Shown one piece after another: positions 1 to 9,398 of a stretch of DNA of 64,000 bases. Position numbers and translations under genes: made by a program. Below the pieces are notes generated by a model, which made no database searches, was not told the DNA's origin, and worked only from the letters and a program-made list of their open reading frames with translations. How positions within the stretch are numbered: the first letter of the stretch is position 1; every line of letters starts with the position of its first letter. The stretch covers positions 62,001 to 126,000 of the forward strand of contig JAPPAR010000019.1 in NCBI GenBank assembly GCA_026705445.1, read 5' to 3'. This stretch comes from Candidatus Dadabacteria bacterium. GTDB taxonomy: Bacteria > Desulfobacterota_D > UBA1144 > Nemesobacterales > Nemesobacteraceae.

Positions 1-2364
1 GAGGGTGAAGTAGTGCCGTATTTCTATGAACCATTTCTGGAAGCCTTTGATCCTGAGTTGCGGAAACAACTCGGTGTCTGGTACACACCGACGGAAGTGG
101 TCCATTACATGGTTGCCCGCGTGGACAAGGCTTTAAAAGAAGATCTCGACATTCCGGATGGACTCGCGGCGGACAATGTTTATGTGCTTGACCCATGTTG
201 TGGCACCGGGGCATATCTAGCGGAAGTGCTGCGTTGCATCACAGCCAATCTTGAAGGACAAGGTTTGGGTGCACTTGCGGGTGCGCGGGTGAAACAAGCA
301 GCAACTGAACGGGTATTCGGTTTCGAGATTATGCCTGCACCCTTCGTTGTTGCTCATTTACAAGTCGGACTGACAATGCAGAACTTAGATGCGTCCTTAG
401 CGGATGATGATGCTAAGCGCATCGGTATTTTCCTCACCAATGCACTTACCGGTTGGGAGCCCCGCACGAACAAGCCGCTACCCTTCCCTGAGCTTGAGGA
501 AGAACGTGACCGTGCAGAACGGGTAAAACAGGAAGCACCGATTCTTGTAATCCTCGGTAATCCGCCCTACAATGGCTTTGCGGGAATGGCTGTGGACGAT
601 GAAAGTGAGTTATTGATGGCATACCGCTCAACAAAGTCCGTGCGTAAGCCAGAAGGCCAAGGCCTGAATGATCTTTATGTCCGATTTTTCCGCATGGCGG
701 AACGTCGTATCGCCGAGAAGACTGGGCAAGGGATAGTCTGCTTCATTTCCAACTATTCATGGCTAGACGGTCTGTCTTTTACGGGAATGAGGGAGCGATA
801 CCTTGAAGTTTTTGATGCGATTCGCATTGATTGCCTAAACGGTGACAAGTACAAAACTGGTAAGGTCACGCCGGACGGTTTGCCGGACCCAAGCATATTT
901 TCGACGGAGGGTAATCCCGTAGGCATTCAGGTTGGTACTGCCATCGCAACGCTGATACGTAAAGCTGACCATGTGCCTGCGGAGTGTGTCTGGTTTCGTC
1001 ATATGTGGGGACAAGCAAAACTACAGGAATTGACTGCGACTGCCGAAGCAAAACCAAGAACACTCTATGAAGAGATCAAGCCTGTTTTGCCACTAGGACT
1101 TCCATACGTACAGACATCGGTGAGCCACGGTTGGTTTAACTGGCCGTCCATCCTTGATCTTTTTCCGGTGTTTTTTCCAGGTGTTAAAACCAGTCGCGAC
1201 AGGTTACTTGTGGATATCGATTTTGACCAGCTTCAGATGCGGATTGAAGATTACTTCGATGCGACTTTGAGCCATGACGAAGTTGCGAGACGTTATCCGG
1301 GGACTATGGAGACCACAGCCCAATTCAATGTCCGTTCGCTACGAGATGATCTGCTTAAACGTGGAGGGCCTAACGAATCTGGTTTTATTCGCTATGCTTA
1401 CCGACCGTTCGATATTCGATGGCTTTATTGGGAAGCGTACAGTAATCTGCTTGATCGTCCACGTGACGACTACGAGCCTCATGTGTTCAAGGGAAATTCG
1501 TGGCTAGTTACCCAACAAAAGCCGCGCAGGGAATGGTCTCCTCCTCAGGTAATCTCTAATATTGGTTGTCTTGACCTAATGGACCGTGGTGCAACATGCA
1601 TTCCTATGTGGCTTCGTGATAATGGGCTTGAAAGTGAAGCCAAAGAATCACGTCGCCCAAATCTTTCTACTGTGGCAGAAAGTTACCTCAAATATATTGA
1701 TGCGGGCATCGAGGATCTTTTTCATTGTGTTCTTTCCGTACTCCATGATCCGGAATACCGTGAAGCCAATGATGATGCGCTTCGCATGGATTGGCCGCGC
1801 ATCCCACTTCCGGGTTGGCCGGATGGCAAAGCTGATGGTGCTGAAGCAATTTTTGCAAATTTAACAGCAAGGGGTCGGGCCATTTCGGCCTTATTTAATC
1901 CCGATGCATCTATTTCTGGTATTACACAAGGCTCACTACATCCGGAATTTGCCACTGTAGCTATTCCGACTACGGTGGACGGGCGTAACATGACAGGTGC
2001 GGATTTTGCGGTGACAGTTGGGTGGGGTCGTTACGGTCAAGGTAATGCAATTATGCCTGGCAAAGGTCGCATAGTGGAGCGGGCTTTAACGCCATCAGAA
2101 CGTGCGGCTTTGGGCGATAAGCAACCAGCACTTGGTAAGACAACGTTTGACATTTACCTTAACTCCAGAGCCTTCTGGTGCAATGTTCCTTATGCGGTTT
2201 GGAATTACAAACTTGGGGGTTATCAAGTCCTTAAGAAATGGCTTTCGTACCGAGAACACGATGTTCTCAACCGTGCACTTTCACCCGAGGAAGTTCAGCA
2301 TTTCTCGGATATAGCACGGCGGATTGAGGCTATCATTTTGACAAGTTATCTGAATACGTGTTGA
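1..2364 (+). CDS. Type ISP restriction-modification enzyme, methyltransferase and specificity part (5' end outside window)
   Basis: The reading frame is open from the first base, so the gene starts upstream. The visible 787 codons hold an N6-adenine DNA methyltransferase of the gamma class: a SAM-binding motif I (DPCCGTG, about residues 60-66 counting from the GTG at 13) and the catalytic NPPY motif (183-186). The stretch after about residue 350 resembles the C-terminal target-recognition region of Type ISP enzymes, where one polypeptide carries nuclease, helicase, methylase and specificity domains. In that family the nuclease and helicase come first, so they should lie off the left edge; a separate methylase subunit is also possible. 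The GTG at 13 is a weak start and probably internal. The gene ends 18 bp before the stop of the convergent giant nuclease-ATPase gene. Role: modification, and probably restriction, of foreign DNA. Family call is confident; domain completeness cannot be judged. Confidence 0.85.
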   Translation, partial: EGEVVPYFYEPFLEAFDPELRKQLGVWYTPTEVVHYMVARVDKALKEDLDIPDGLAADNVYVLDPCCGTGAYLAEVLRCITANLEGQGLGALAGARVKQAATERVFGFEIMPAPFVVAHLQVGLTMQNLDASLADDDAKRIGIFLTNALTGWEPRTNKPLPFPELEEERDRAERVKQEAPILVILGNPPYNGFAGMAVDDESELLMAYRSTKSVRKPEGQGLNDLYVRFFRMAERRIAEKTGQGIVCFISNYSWLDGLSFTGMRERYLEVFDAIRIDCLNGDKYKTGKVTPDGLPDPSIFSTEGNPVGIQVGTAIATLIRKADHVPAECVWFRHMWGQAKLQELTATAEAKPRTLYEEIKPVLPLGLPYVQTSVSHGWFNWPSILDLFPVFFPGVKTSRDRLLVDIDFDQLQMRIEDYFDATLSHDEVARRYPGTMETTAQFNVRSLRDDLLKRGGPNESGFIRYAYRPFDIRWLYWEAYSNLLDRPRDDYEPHVFKGNSWLVTQQKPRREWSPPQVISNIGCLDLMDRGATCIPMWLRDNGLESEAKESRRPNLSTVAESYLKYIDAGIEDLFHCVLSVLHDPEYREANDDALRMDWPRIPLPGWPDGKADGAEAIFANLTARGRAISALFNPDASISGITQGSLHPEFATVAIPTTVDGRNMTGADFAVTVGWGRYGQGNAIMPGKGRIVERALTPSERAALGDKQPALGKTTFDIYLNSRAFWCNVPYAVWNYKLGGYQVLKKWLSYREHDVLNRALSPEEVQHFSDIARRIEAIILTSYLNTC

Positions 2365-2382
2365 GGAAATATCAATAACGTC

Positions 2383-5300
2383 TTACAAGTGGTATATCAC
2401 ATGGCGTTTTGAATCTTTCTTGGTATCTGGCTCCTGCTCGGAATAATGCTTATAATACTCACGCGTTTCGTTAATAAGAATGCACAACATTTTTCGGTAA
2501 CAGTCGCAAACCTCAGTTAGAAAATCAAGGCGCACCCGCAACCTTACTCCAAAGGAAAGCTTTTCCCGAGTATATTCTTGGTTCTGGTATCCTTCCTGCC
2601 ATGGTTCGTATTTGGCTATAGCTTCACCATTTTTGATTAAATCAAACCTGTTAAATGAGAGGTTAAATTCGTCTATTATGAATGAGGCTAATGTGCAGAT
2701 ATTCCTATAACCCAAAAAAGGCAAAGGGTTTTGATGTTCGGCAATAAGTGGAATAGAATCTTCATTAATATCGAAGGTCGTATCGCCTCTCTCCATCAGT
2801 ATATTGCGGGACTGCTCTAGCGTTAACGACATCGTTGGCGCTGGGAAGATTTGTTCTAGTTCCAGTTCCATCTCGTCCAAGTTGTGTGGTCCACCATACA
2901 CCTGCCGGGGAATCAGGGCTGCTTGCAACCAAATTGCTTGTCTGTACGGTACATTGTATTTCTCCTCCTGAGCTAGTAACCTCCTTTCGAATACAGTGAT
3001 CCAGTGAGTTTTCTGTTGCTCGTTGTGGGTGTTCCCAACTTGAAATGATTCCATTATGCCAAGTTCTTCGAACCATGTCTCTTTGTCAACCACATTAAGT
3101 GGTTCAATGTCCACTGGACGAGTCATTGTTTCCTCCGTAACATGCTCTGGATCAACGGTTTGTATTGTTTGCCAAAGATGCTCAACTTGCCAAGGACTCA
3201 GTTTCAATTTTTCTGCCGCTTCGTTGAGGATGTTCCAAAGAACTTCCATAACTAGTTCCTGAAATTCAGTTGTGATCCATACAATCGGCCAACCTTGGGG
3301 ATGTACATTCCTATACCAATCGTCTTTGATACGAGGCTTCTCTTCATCAATTGACCAGTTCTGAATATCAAGGCGTTTTTCAATAGTGGCCACGAGGCTC
3401 TCTGGCTTTATCCGAAGAATCCTCTCTATCAGTTTTAGCTGGTTCCAGAAATGGAACAGAGTTTCCTCCTTCAGAAAATTTCGGAAAATTGGACTTGGAT
3501 TTGAGTGCATTCCGTAAGCCGAATGCGATATGGAAGTTGAATACTTTCTTTCGATACGCTTGATCTCTTCAGCAACGGAAGGTTCCAGTGTCGAAACCTC
3601 GCCAACACGCTGAAGAATACGCACTGTTGATTGGCGGCAAAGAAAATCTTTCTTGTTAAGTAGTCTAGCAAGCATTTGCTGATGCGGCACTAACAGGTCG
3701 GGATTCCGAGTCGCAAGCACCTGAAGAATCATCAGCAAGCGACGAAAAAGCCTTCTGGATGCCGATAGTGCTTTACTAACAAGTGGTGGGATTACGTCTT
3801 GAGGCCGTGCAATTGCCAATCTCACTAACGCACGAATCAGCCTTTCGCCGTGATTGATATCCGGCGTGTCTAACTCATCTAATGAAAACTCTAAAATAAG
3901 TTGGTTTTCACTGAGAGGTGTTGTTGCATAATTTTTCAGCCATTCATAGTTATTATCCTGAGGCAACTGTGCAAACATGCTTTCGCAATATATCAAGAAA
4001 TCATTAAAAACTGTCTCAAGCATGTGTGGTTCATCCAGCACATTTAAGCCTTCGGCCGCAATAAGCGGTGTTGCATAACCACCCAGCGAACCTTTTGCTG
4101 AATCGTAGCATTTCTTTAGTAGAGAACTTTTGGCTTCGTTTTTATTTATTTTTGCTATAGATGCAAGAAACCTAGTGTTGCTTTCCCCATAGTATGATCC
4201 TAAAGAGGAGGCATAAGCCATGGCGAAGTCCTTTATAGCATTGTCTTGGTCGTTAAAATCCAAAAAGCGGTTGGCCAAGAACTCAAAGATGTCTGAATTC
4301 AGTGAACGCCGTTGTGATTCGGCGTATTCCTTGATTGAGATGAGGTCCTTTGAAGAACATGTATTTGTTATGTGATAGCGTAAAATTTCTCCCAGTAAAT
4401 CTGGTTTGTAGAAAGGCTTGTTCTGCGTTTTTAACTTGTTGAGTATAGTAAGAGATTCAGAAAATGATGCTTTACATCTCTCCACTATATCTTGTCCGGT
4501 TACAGCTTTTCCATCCAATGTGAATTCTGATGTAAGATGGTCATCTAATCCGGTATTGGTTTCATTTTTGTCCTCTGAATTGAGAGGAATGGGAAATTCG
4601 TTTTTAAGGTGTTCCGGCCAACTCCTGGGATTAATTTCTGTTAGAATAAAATTTCTGAAACGGGCTTCAAACGCCTTTCGGACATCATCTGGACATGATT
4701 CGGCGATTAGGTCGACTATATGCTGCCTAGCCTCCGTAGAATCATTGAACAATGATTCACTAAGGCACCAAAAGTACTCAGGGTCTCCATCAACCGCACT
4801 TAGAAGGTATTTTTTCAGACAATCTTCCATTTGCCATCTTGCCTTTGATTGAGAAAAATGCTTGAGCAATTCTAATGCCGCTTGGCGATTGACAGCAAGA
4901 ACGACAGAAAAAGCTCTTTCCGCAAACCATTTTGTCTCTCGGCCGTCAGTTAGGTGAGGCATCCAATCCACCATCTTTAGTACACTGGCACACCTTTCAA
5001 GTGGCTTTTCAGAATAATGACGGTTTACTAGTTCCAAGATGTCTGTAAGATATGAAAGGGTAATATCTTTTCGATAACCATAAATGAGCGAGGAGCGGAT
5101 TCCGTAGCGAAGCCATTTCTCCGCATCTTCACGCATGCCACAGTTAGCCATGATTGCCGCAAGCCGCATAAAATGAGTCGGTCTGCACTCCCCTTTCAAC
5201 ATAGTTGATTGTTTGTACGTGGCCGCGCAATTTCCTAGAATAGAAACAAGCTTAACTCCTACCACAGAATTCTTCCCGAGAGTCTCCCACAGATTCAATT

Positions 5301-8300
5301 CGAATTCATAATCTTGGCGGTATTCGCTAATTCCGAAGTGTGTGTTCCAAAGAAGAGAATCACGTAGAGAGGCTAATTTCTCAATCCAAGAATCTAATCG
5401 ATCAGGAAAGTGTTTTTGCACCTCTTCGGTCAACAGACCAATTGTGAAAGGTAGCAGGTCCCTTATTACATCAAGCAACTCAACAATTCTTTCACCTCTT
5501 CCCTGCTCGGCATGTACAAGCAGGTCAATGCTTTCGCATGCATCCGGATACCAGTTATTCGTATCGGTTCTGAGCGATTGAGCAATGCAATAACAAGCCT
5601 TTAAAATATGCCGGAGAGTTGAGGTCCAAAGCGTCTGCGACGTACCGACGGCATCACAGAGGTTAGCATAGGAAGCCTCGTTGCCCTCGTAGCCGAGAAC
5701 GATAAATGAGTACGCATAGTGGCTGAGTATTGGATCTTTCCATTTTATATGGTCTGGGCAATCGACTTCCGGAACTTGAATAAGTCCTGCAATGGCGGAT
5801 ACTTCGAGGGCAGACATGCCTGCTTTGGCAGCGTAAAAAGCCAGTTCTACATTGTTGCAGGGGGATTCTTGTTCCACGTATTCTGTTACGGCAACCCGTA
5901 GGTCATCAAGAAGACCGTGGCGTGCTAGTGCCCGGATCAACAGATAACGGACTAGACGATTTGGGAAAATCCTTCTTACACGTTTGAGCCGGCTCCACTT
6001 TTCCCTACGTTTGAACTGTACCAGTGCGTCAATGTATGCCGACAGATGCGGTGCGTAGTCCGGCGCATAGGGGTCGGCTGGCTGCATAACACCAGGAGTT
6101 AAATTAAACCCAGAGAGCCAACGAAGTGGATGTGCTTGATGCTCCGAATATATGCCAAAACACCGAGCGATGTCATTAATCTGCAAACGGGCTTCATATA
6201 CATCGTCAGAGTTGATACCCCGAAACTCATCCATAAATACGTCAAAAAGCTTTTTCCCAAATTCCAACCTGCTGTTTTCCGCAAGCGCTGACATAACAGC
6301 AAGTGAAGTTTGCAAGTCGACTATCCAACAGTTTGACTCCGGTGAAAAAGTAAAGGAAGTTACGTCTTGGTCACGACCAAGAGCCAGAAGGGTATCCGCA
6401 AGAAGACCTCTGTCTAGATTCTCTTCAAGACGTTCATGGGTTCTATATTTCAGGGAACCAAGCCGACTGAGTTGAACGATGTCCTCTAACTTGAATGCTG
6501 ATTCCACTGCCCATTGTATTGCATCCATTATCTCTTCGGATGGTCGATAGTACAGAAGAGCGTGATCAACAAAATCAGCATTTACTTCTTGAATTACATA
6601 AGAGTAGTCCTCTGCTTCATAACAATATTCAAACACATACCCGAACCACTTGGTAGAATTTTTGTTATCTTTCAGAAAACCCGCAATGTTCCGCTTTATC
6701 TCCCTTAGCCAGTCTTCCTCAAGCTGACTTACCACAAACTCGCGGAAACTGTTATGGAATACGGATAGCCCGTATTCAGAGTCCCGCAAAAGGTGATTCA
6801 TACGCTTGTATGCGTCTTCAAACTGAGGGCGGGTGAGAGAGTGCTGAATTCTGTGGAGTTCCTCCCTGTGAAGAGAAAACCGCAGACATGACATTGCTGC
6901 GCACAAGTGCTTTGTGTCAGTTGTGCCTACTTGGTCGAATTCTTCCCAGAGAAGATGATAATAGTTGCGGATATCTCCATGCTCTGCTGGTGCAAGGAAG
7001 TCGATAGCGTCCGATACTGAATCGGCAACCAAAAGGGTTTCCGCGGTATACTGCAGATACAGTGGAAGTCCTTCGCAATTTTTGTGGATATTGACGATAT
7101 CAGCGTGTAGAAGCCCTGATATTTGTCGTTTGTTCTCCAAGTAATCTTGCGTCTCGGATTGTGAGAATAACGGCATCCGGATATGAGTTTCCGGACATTC
7201 TTTCACGCGCTTGAGAAAATGAGGCCAATTGTGCAGCTCCTGAGTACTTGTCACAAAGGTACAGTTGTCTGGAACATTTGACGGCAGAGCGGAGATTACG
7301 GTGTCTCTTACTACCTGCTCAAGCCGCTCGGCATGATCCAGTCCGTCCACAAAGATTACAAACCGTTGACCTCTGCTGGCAAAAAAATCTGCCAATTTCT
7401 TCAGACATTCATAAAAATTCTGTTCGCTGTAGTCAAACCGCCGATCGAGAATGTCTGGGTATCTCCTATGAAACTCATTCAACAAGTTTGCTCGGAGGCT
7501 TTCCGCTCGGGCACGTATCTTCTGAGCGTTGTCGTTCACTCCAACGAAGCAATAATAACTGAAAACCTCATACTCAGTTTGATTCAGCGCATTGAAATAT
7601 GCTGTCAGTGAAGTGGACTTGCCGCTGCCGGGCAAGCCGGTAACAATGAGATATCCCCAATTAGCTTGTGGCAACATCTCATCCAGTTGGTTTGAAAGAG
7701 ACTCTTGTTTTACAAAGTGTTCTTGGTTTACAGGGAATGTCTGTGGAATTAGCAAACTACTTCGGAATCGTTCGAGAAGCTCATCCACTGATTCTCGGGT
7801 GATTGCATCTCTGGAGAAAATCGCGTTTTTTTTGATGAATTCCTTCAGTTCGAAAAATATTGAGGTATCGGAAAGCCCTAACTTTCTGTTCAGGAGAAAA
7901 GTTTGAATATATTGCTCCAGATCTTTTAATTCTCTTTGTTTAATACAGAACTGGAAGTCTTTCAAAAATTTTCGGAAAGAGTTAGGATCAAGTCCCGAGG
8001 TATTCTCCAGTTGCAAGCGCAGTTCTCTCGCCTTCTTACGTTTGCGATTTTCAATGACTTTTGGTTTAAAGGCCCCATCGGGTGTCACAAGATCAACGAG
8101 AGTGGCATCAAGGGCACGGTTAGACAAAAGGTAAGTGGTTAAGCTATATTCTGGGAATTCTTCTCGTATAGTGTTCCAACTATGCGAGAATTTCCCGAAG
8201 TTTACCTTGCTTTTGGGATCAATTAGATCGCTAGGTTCATATACGCTAAGCGGATTGACTGCGTATTTAACTTGGTAGGCGGAAATTTTATTGCCTTGAA

Positions 8301-8460
8301 ATAGAACAATATCATCAAGGTTCCCGGCCTTCTCATAATTCAAGAACATCTCGAATGGAGTACTGTCTATATAATTTTCTAGTGCAAGCCGCAGAGCGGT
8401 GAGGTCTTGATATTCATCGCCCTTTCTTAGGGAACTGCCTCTTTTTTTTGCTTCAGTCAT
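2383..8460 (-). CDS. Avs-like giant defence protein: Cap4-type nuclease, STAND NTPase, helical-repeat sensor
   Basis: A 2025-residue protein in three parts. Residues 1-130 look like a Cap4/DUF4297-type PD-(D/E)xK nuclease: a GDEYQ segment near 14-18, the acidic pair D49-D50, and QVK at 63-65. Residues 250-450 form a P-loop NTPase with Walker A GLPGSGKS (275-282) and a Walker B-like VIFVDGLDH (368-376), as in STAND ATPases. From about residue 600 to the end the protein is long, helical and leucine-rich, as expected of TPR/HEAT-like sensor repeats; no further known domain was recognised. This order matches Avs antiphage proteins, which sense phage proteins, oligomerise and cut DNA. It is convergent with a Type ISP gene. 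ATG at 8460 is the first in frame; no good Shine-Dalgarno is visible. Base composition is AT-richer than the core genes, suggesting transfer. The nuclease-ATPase architecture is clear; the Avs assignment is inference. Confidence 0.8.
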   Translation of the reverse strand: MTEAKKRGSSLRKGDEYQDLTALRLALENYIDSTPFEMFLNYEKAGNLDDIVLFQGNKISAYQVKYAVNPLSVYEPSDLIDPKSKVNFGKFSHSWNTIREEFPEYSLTTYLLSNRALDATLVDLVTPDGAFKPKVIENRKRKKARELRLQLENTSGLDPNSFRKFLKDFQFCIKQRELKDLEQYIQTFLLNRKLGLSDTSIFFELKEFIKKNAIFSRDAITRESVDELLERFRSSLLIPQTFPVNQEHFVKQESLSNQLDEMLPQANWGYLIVTGLPGSGKSTSLTAYFNALNQTEYEVFSYYCFVGVNDNAQKIRARAESLRANLLNEFHRRYPDILDRRFDYSEQNFYECLKKLADFFASRGQRFVIFVDGLDHAERLEQVVRDTVISALPSNVPDNCTFVTSTQELHNWPHFLKRVKECPETHIRMPLFSQSETQDYLENKRQISGLLHADIVNIHKNCEGLPLYLQYTAETLLVADSVSDAIDFLAPAEHGDIRNYYHLLWEEFDQVGTTDTKHLCAAMSCLRFSLHREELHRIQHSLTRPQFEDAYKRMNHLLRDSEYGLSVFHNSFREFVVSQLEEDWLREIKRNIAGFLKDNKNSTKWFGYVFEYCYEAEDYSYVIQEVNADFVDHALLYYRPSEEIMDAIQWAVESAFKLEDIVQLSRLGSLKYRTHERLEENLDRGLLADTLLALGRDQDVTSFTFSPESNCWIVDLQTSLAVMSALAENSRLEFGKKLFDVFMDEFRGINSDDVYEARLQINDIARCFGIYSEHQAHPLRWLSGFNLTPGVMQPADPYAPDYAPHLSAYIDALVQFKRREKWSRLKRVRRIFPNRLVRYLLIRALARHGLLDDLRVAVTEYVEQESPCNNVELAFYAAKAGMSALEVSAIAGLIQVPEVDCPDHIKWKDPILSHYAYSFIVLGYEGNEASYANLCDAVGTSQTLWTSTLRHILKACYCIAQSLRTDTNNWYPDACESIDLLVHAEQGRGERIVELLDVIRDLLPFTIGLLTEEVQKHFPDRLDSWIEKLASLRDSLLWNTHFGISEYRQDYEFELNLWETLGKNSVVGVKLVSILGNCAATYKQSTMLKGECRPTHFMRLAAIMANCGMREDAEKWLRYGIRSSLIYGYRKDITLSYLTDILELVNRHYSEKPLERCASVLKMVDWMPHLTDGRETKWFAERAFSVVLAVNRQAALELLKHFSQSKARWQMEDCLKKYLLSAVDGDPEYFWCLSESLFNDSTEARQHIVDLIAESCPDDVRKAFEARFRNFILTEINPRSWPEHLKNEFPIPLNSEDKNETNTGLDDHLTSEFTLDGKAVTGQDIVERCKASFSESLTILNKLKTQNKPFYKPDLLGEILRYHITNTCSSKDLISIKEYAESQRRSLNSDIFEFLANRFLDFNDQDNAIKDFAMAYASSLGSYYGESNTRFLASIAKINKNEAKSSLLKKCYDSAKGSLGGYATPLIAAEGLNVLDEPHMLETVFNDFLIYCESMFAQLPQDNNYEWLKNYATTPLSENQLILEFSLDELDTPDINHGERLIRALVRLAIARPQDVIPPLVSKALSASRRLFRRLLMILQVLATRNPDLLVPHQQMLARLLNKKDFLCRQSTVRILQRVGEVSTLEPSVAEEIKRIERKYSTSISHSAYGMHSNPSPIFRNFLKEETLFHFWNQLKLIERILRIKPESLVATIEKRLDIQNWSIDEEKPRIKDDWYRNVHPQGWPIVWITTEFQELVMEVLWNILNEAAEKLKLSPWQVEHLWQTIQTVDPEHVTEETMTRPVDIEPLNVVDKETWFEELGIMESFQVGNTHNEQQKTHWITVFERRLLAQEEKYNVPYRQAIWLQAALIPRQVYGGPHNLDEMELELEQIFPAPTMSLTLEQSRNILMERGDTTFDINEDSIPLIAEHQNPLPFLGYRNICTLASFIIDEFNLSFNRFDLIKNGEAIAKYEPWQEGYQNQEYTREKLSFGVRLRVRLDFLTEVCDCYRKMLCILINETREYYKHYSEQEPDTKKDSKRHVIYHL

Positions 8461-8948
8461 TGTGGGCTACAATTAAGTTATTGTTCCTAAATTAAAATTG
8501 TTGTAGAACAAAGGTTATTCAAACAGATTAACGGTAAGCGTAACTGGGTTACTTATATCCTTACTATTTGGTCCATATGAATAGATTTTCTAAGCAGAAA
8601 AAACACATTGAATATTTCTCCGCATGGAGACAAATTTTCCTAAACTTATTTCAAAAAAAGACCAAGTGGCTACGGTGCTTGTCGACTTGACTTGCTAATC
8701 TTATAATCAAATAAAGAGGTATATCGGTGCCATAGAGTGGATAACTGATTAAGAACAACCGATTTGAAGTTTTAAGATCAGTTGACACTTTTCTTAAGGA
8801 ATTATGCTCCTTATTGCTTTAACCTCGTAAAGTTCAAAACACTCCTTGTCCAAACTTTTTGCGAAGCTATTAAATAGAACTGTTCAGCAGTTTACTGAAG
8901 AATATTAGAACGGAAAAGTCAGTATTCTCTCGACTTTTTAAAGTTCCC
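8461..8948. other. AT-rich intergenic gap at the edge of the defence island
   Basis: 488 bp without a credible gene between the nuclease-ATPase start and the NTF2-like gene stop. It is markedly AT-rich with many stop codons in all frames. Scattered promoter-like words occur (TTGACA at 8782-8787, TATAAT at 8702-8707) but none pairs with a partner at 16-18 bp spacing ahead of a gene. The promoter of the leftward nuclease-ATPase gene must lie here but could not be identified. No tRNA, attachment repeat or insertion sequence was seen. Confidence 0.6.
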
Positions 8949-9377
8949 TTACTGTATGGTTTTCTTGTCCGGTTCGTAACCGCGTACGGGAATCGGCGAG
9001 GCATGATGAAAGATCATAAGCCACCTGCCGTCCTGCTTCTCGAATATGTTGGTTGACTGGGAGAGGTTGAACATGACCGGATCCCTTTTTATGTATACCA
9101 TTTCCTGCAGGCAGGTCACCCAGGCGATGTTCTCGCTTATATCCACGGTCACGTTTGAAATGCTGATGTCAACCTGGTCCTGGGGGTCAAAAACGCTTTC
9201 CCAACTCTGCCTGATGGCTTCCCAGTTGCGAAGAGCCGTCCATCCCGGATGGACGCAGCCGGATCTTGAGTCCTTTATCCAGACCTCTCCCATAAGCTCG
9301 AGATTCCTGGTTCCCAGGGCTTCGTAAAAAAGGCTGTTCATCCTGAGTATTTCTTCGCTGTCCTTTTTCGTAGTCAA
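8949..9377 (-). CDS. NTF2-like (SnoaL/DUF4440-type) protein
   Basis: A 142-residue protein of the nuclear transport factor 2-like fold, a cone-shaped domain used for small-molecule binding or as an enzyme scaffold. The N-terminal helical segment, the central HPGWTALRNWEAI region (about 42-54) and the closing WLMIFHHASP strand (about 123-132) are typical of small stand-alone SnoaL_3-like proteins in bacteria. No catalytic residues can be assigned with certainty. It is the last gene of the leftward run after rseP, 21 bp from it, so probably co-transcribed. No signal peptide. The biological role is unknown. Confidence 0.75.
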   Translation of the reverse strand: MTTKKDSEEILRMNSLFYEALGTRNLELMGEVWIKDSRSGCVHPGWTALRNWEAIRQSWESVFDPQDQVDISISNVTVDISENIAWVTCLQEMVYIKRDPVMFNLSQSTNIFEKQDGRWLMIFHHASPIPVRGYEPDKKTIQ

Positions 9378-9398
9378 GGGTCTCTCCCGTGGTTAATT

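Noticed and set aside
8687-8707. TTGACT followed by TATAAT in the AT-rich gap
   Set aside because: The spacer is only 9 bp, too short for a sigma-70 promoter, and no plus-strand gene follows.
8461-8948. A tRNA or attachment site at the island boundary
   Set aside because: No cloverleaf and no direct repeat of useful length could be found next to the defence genes.
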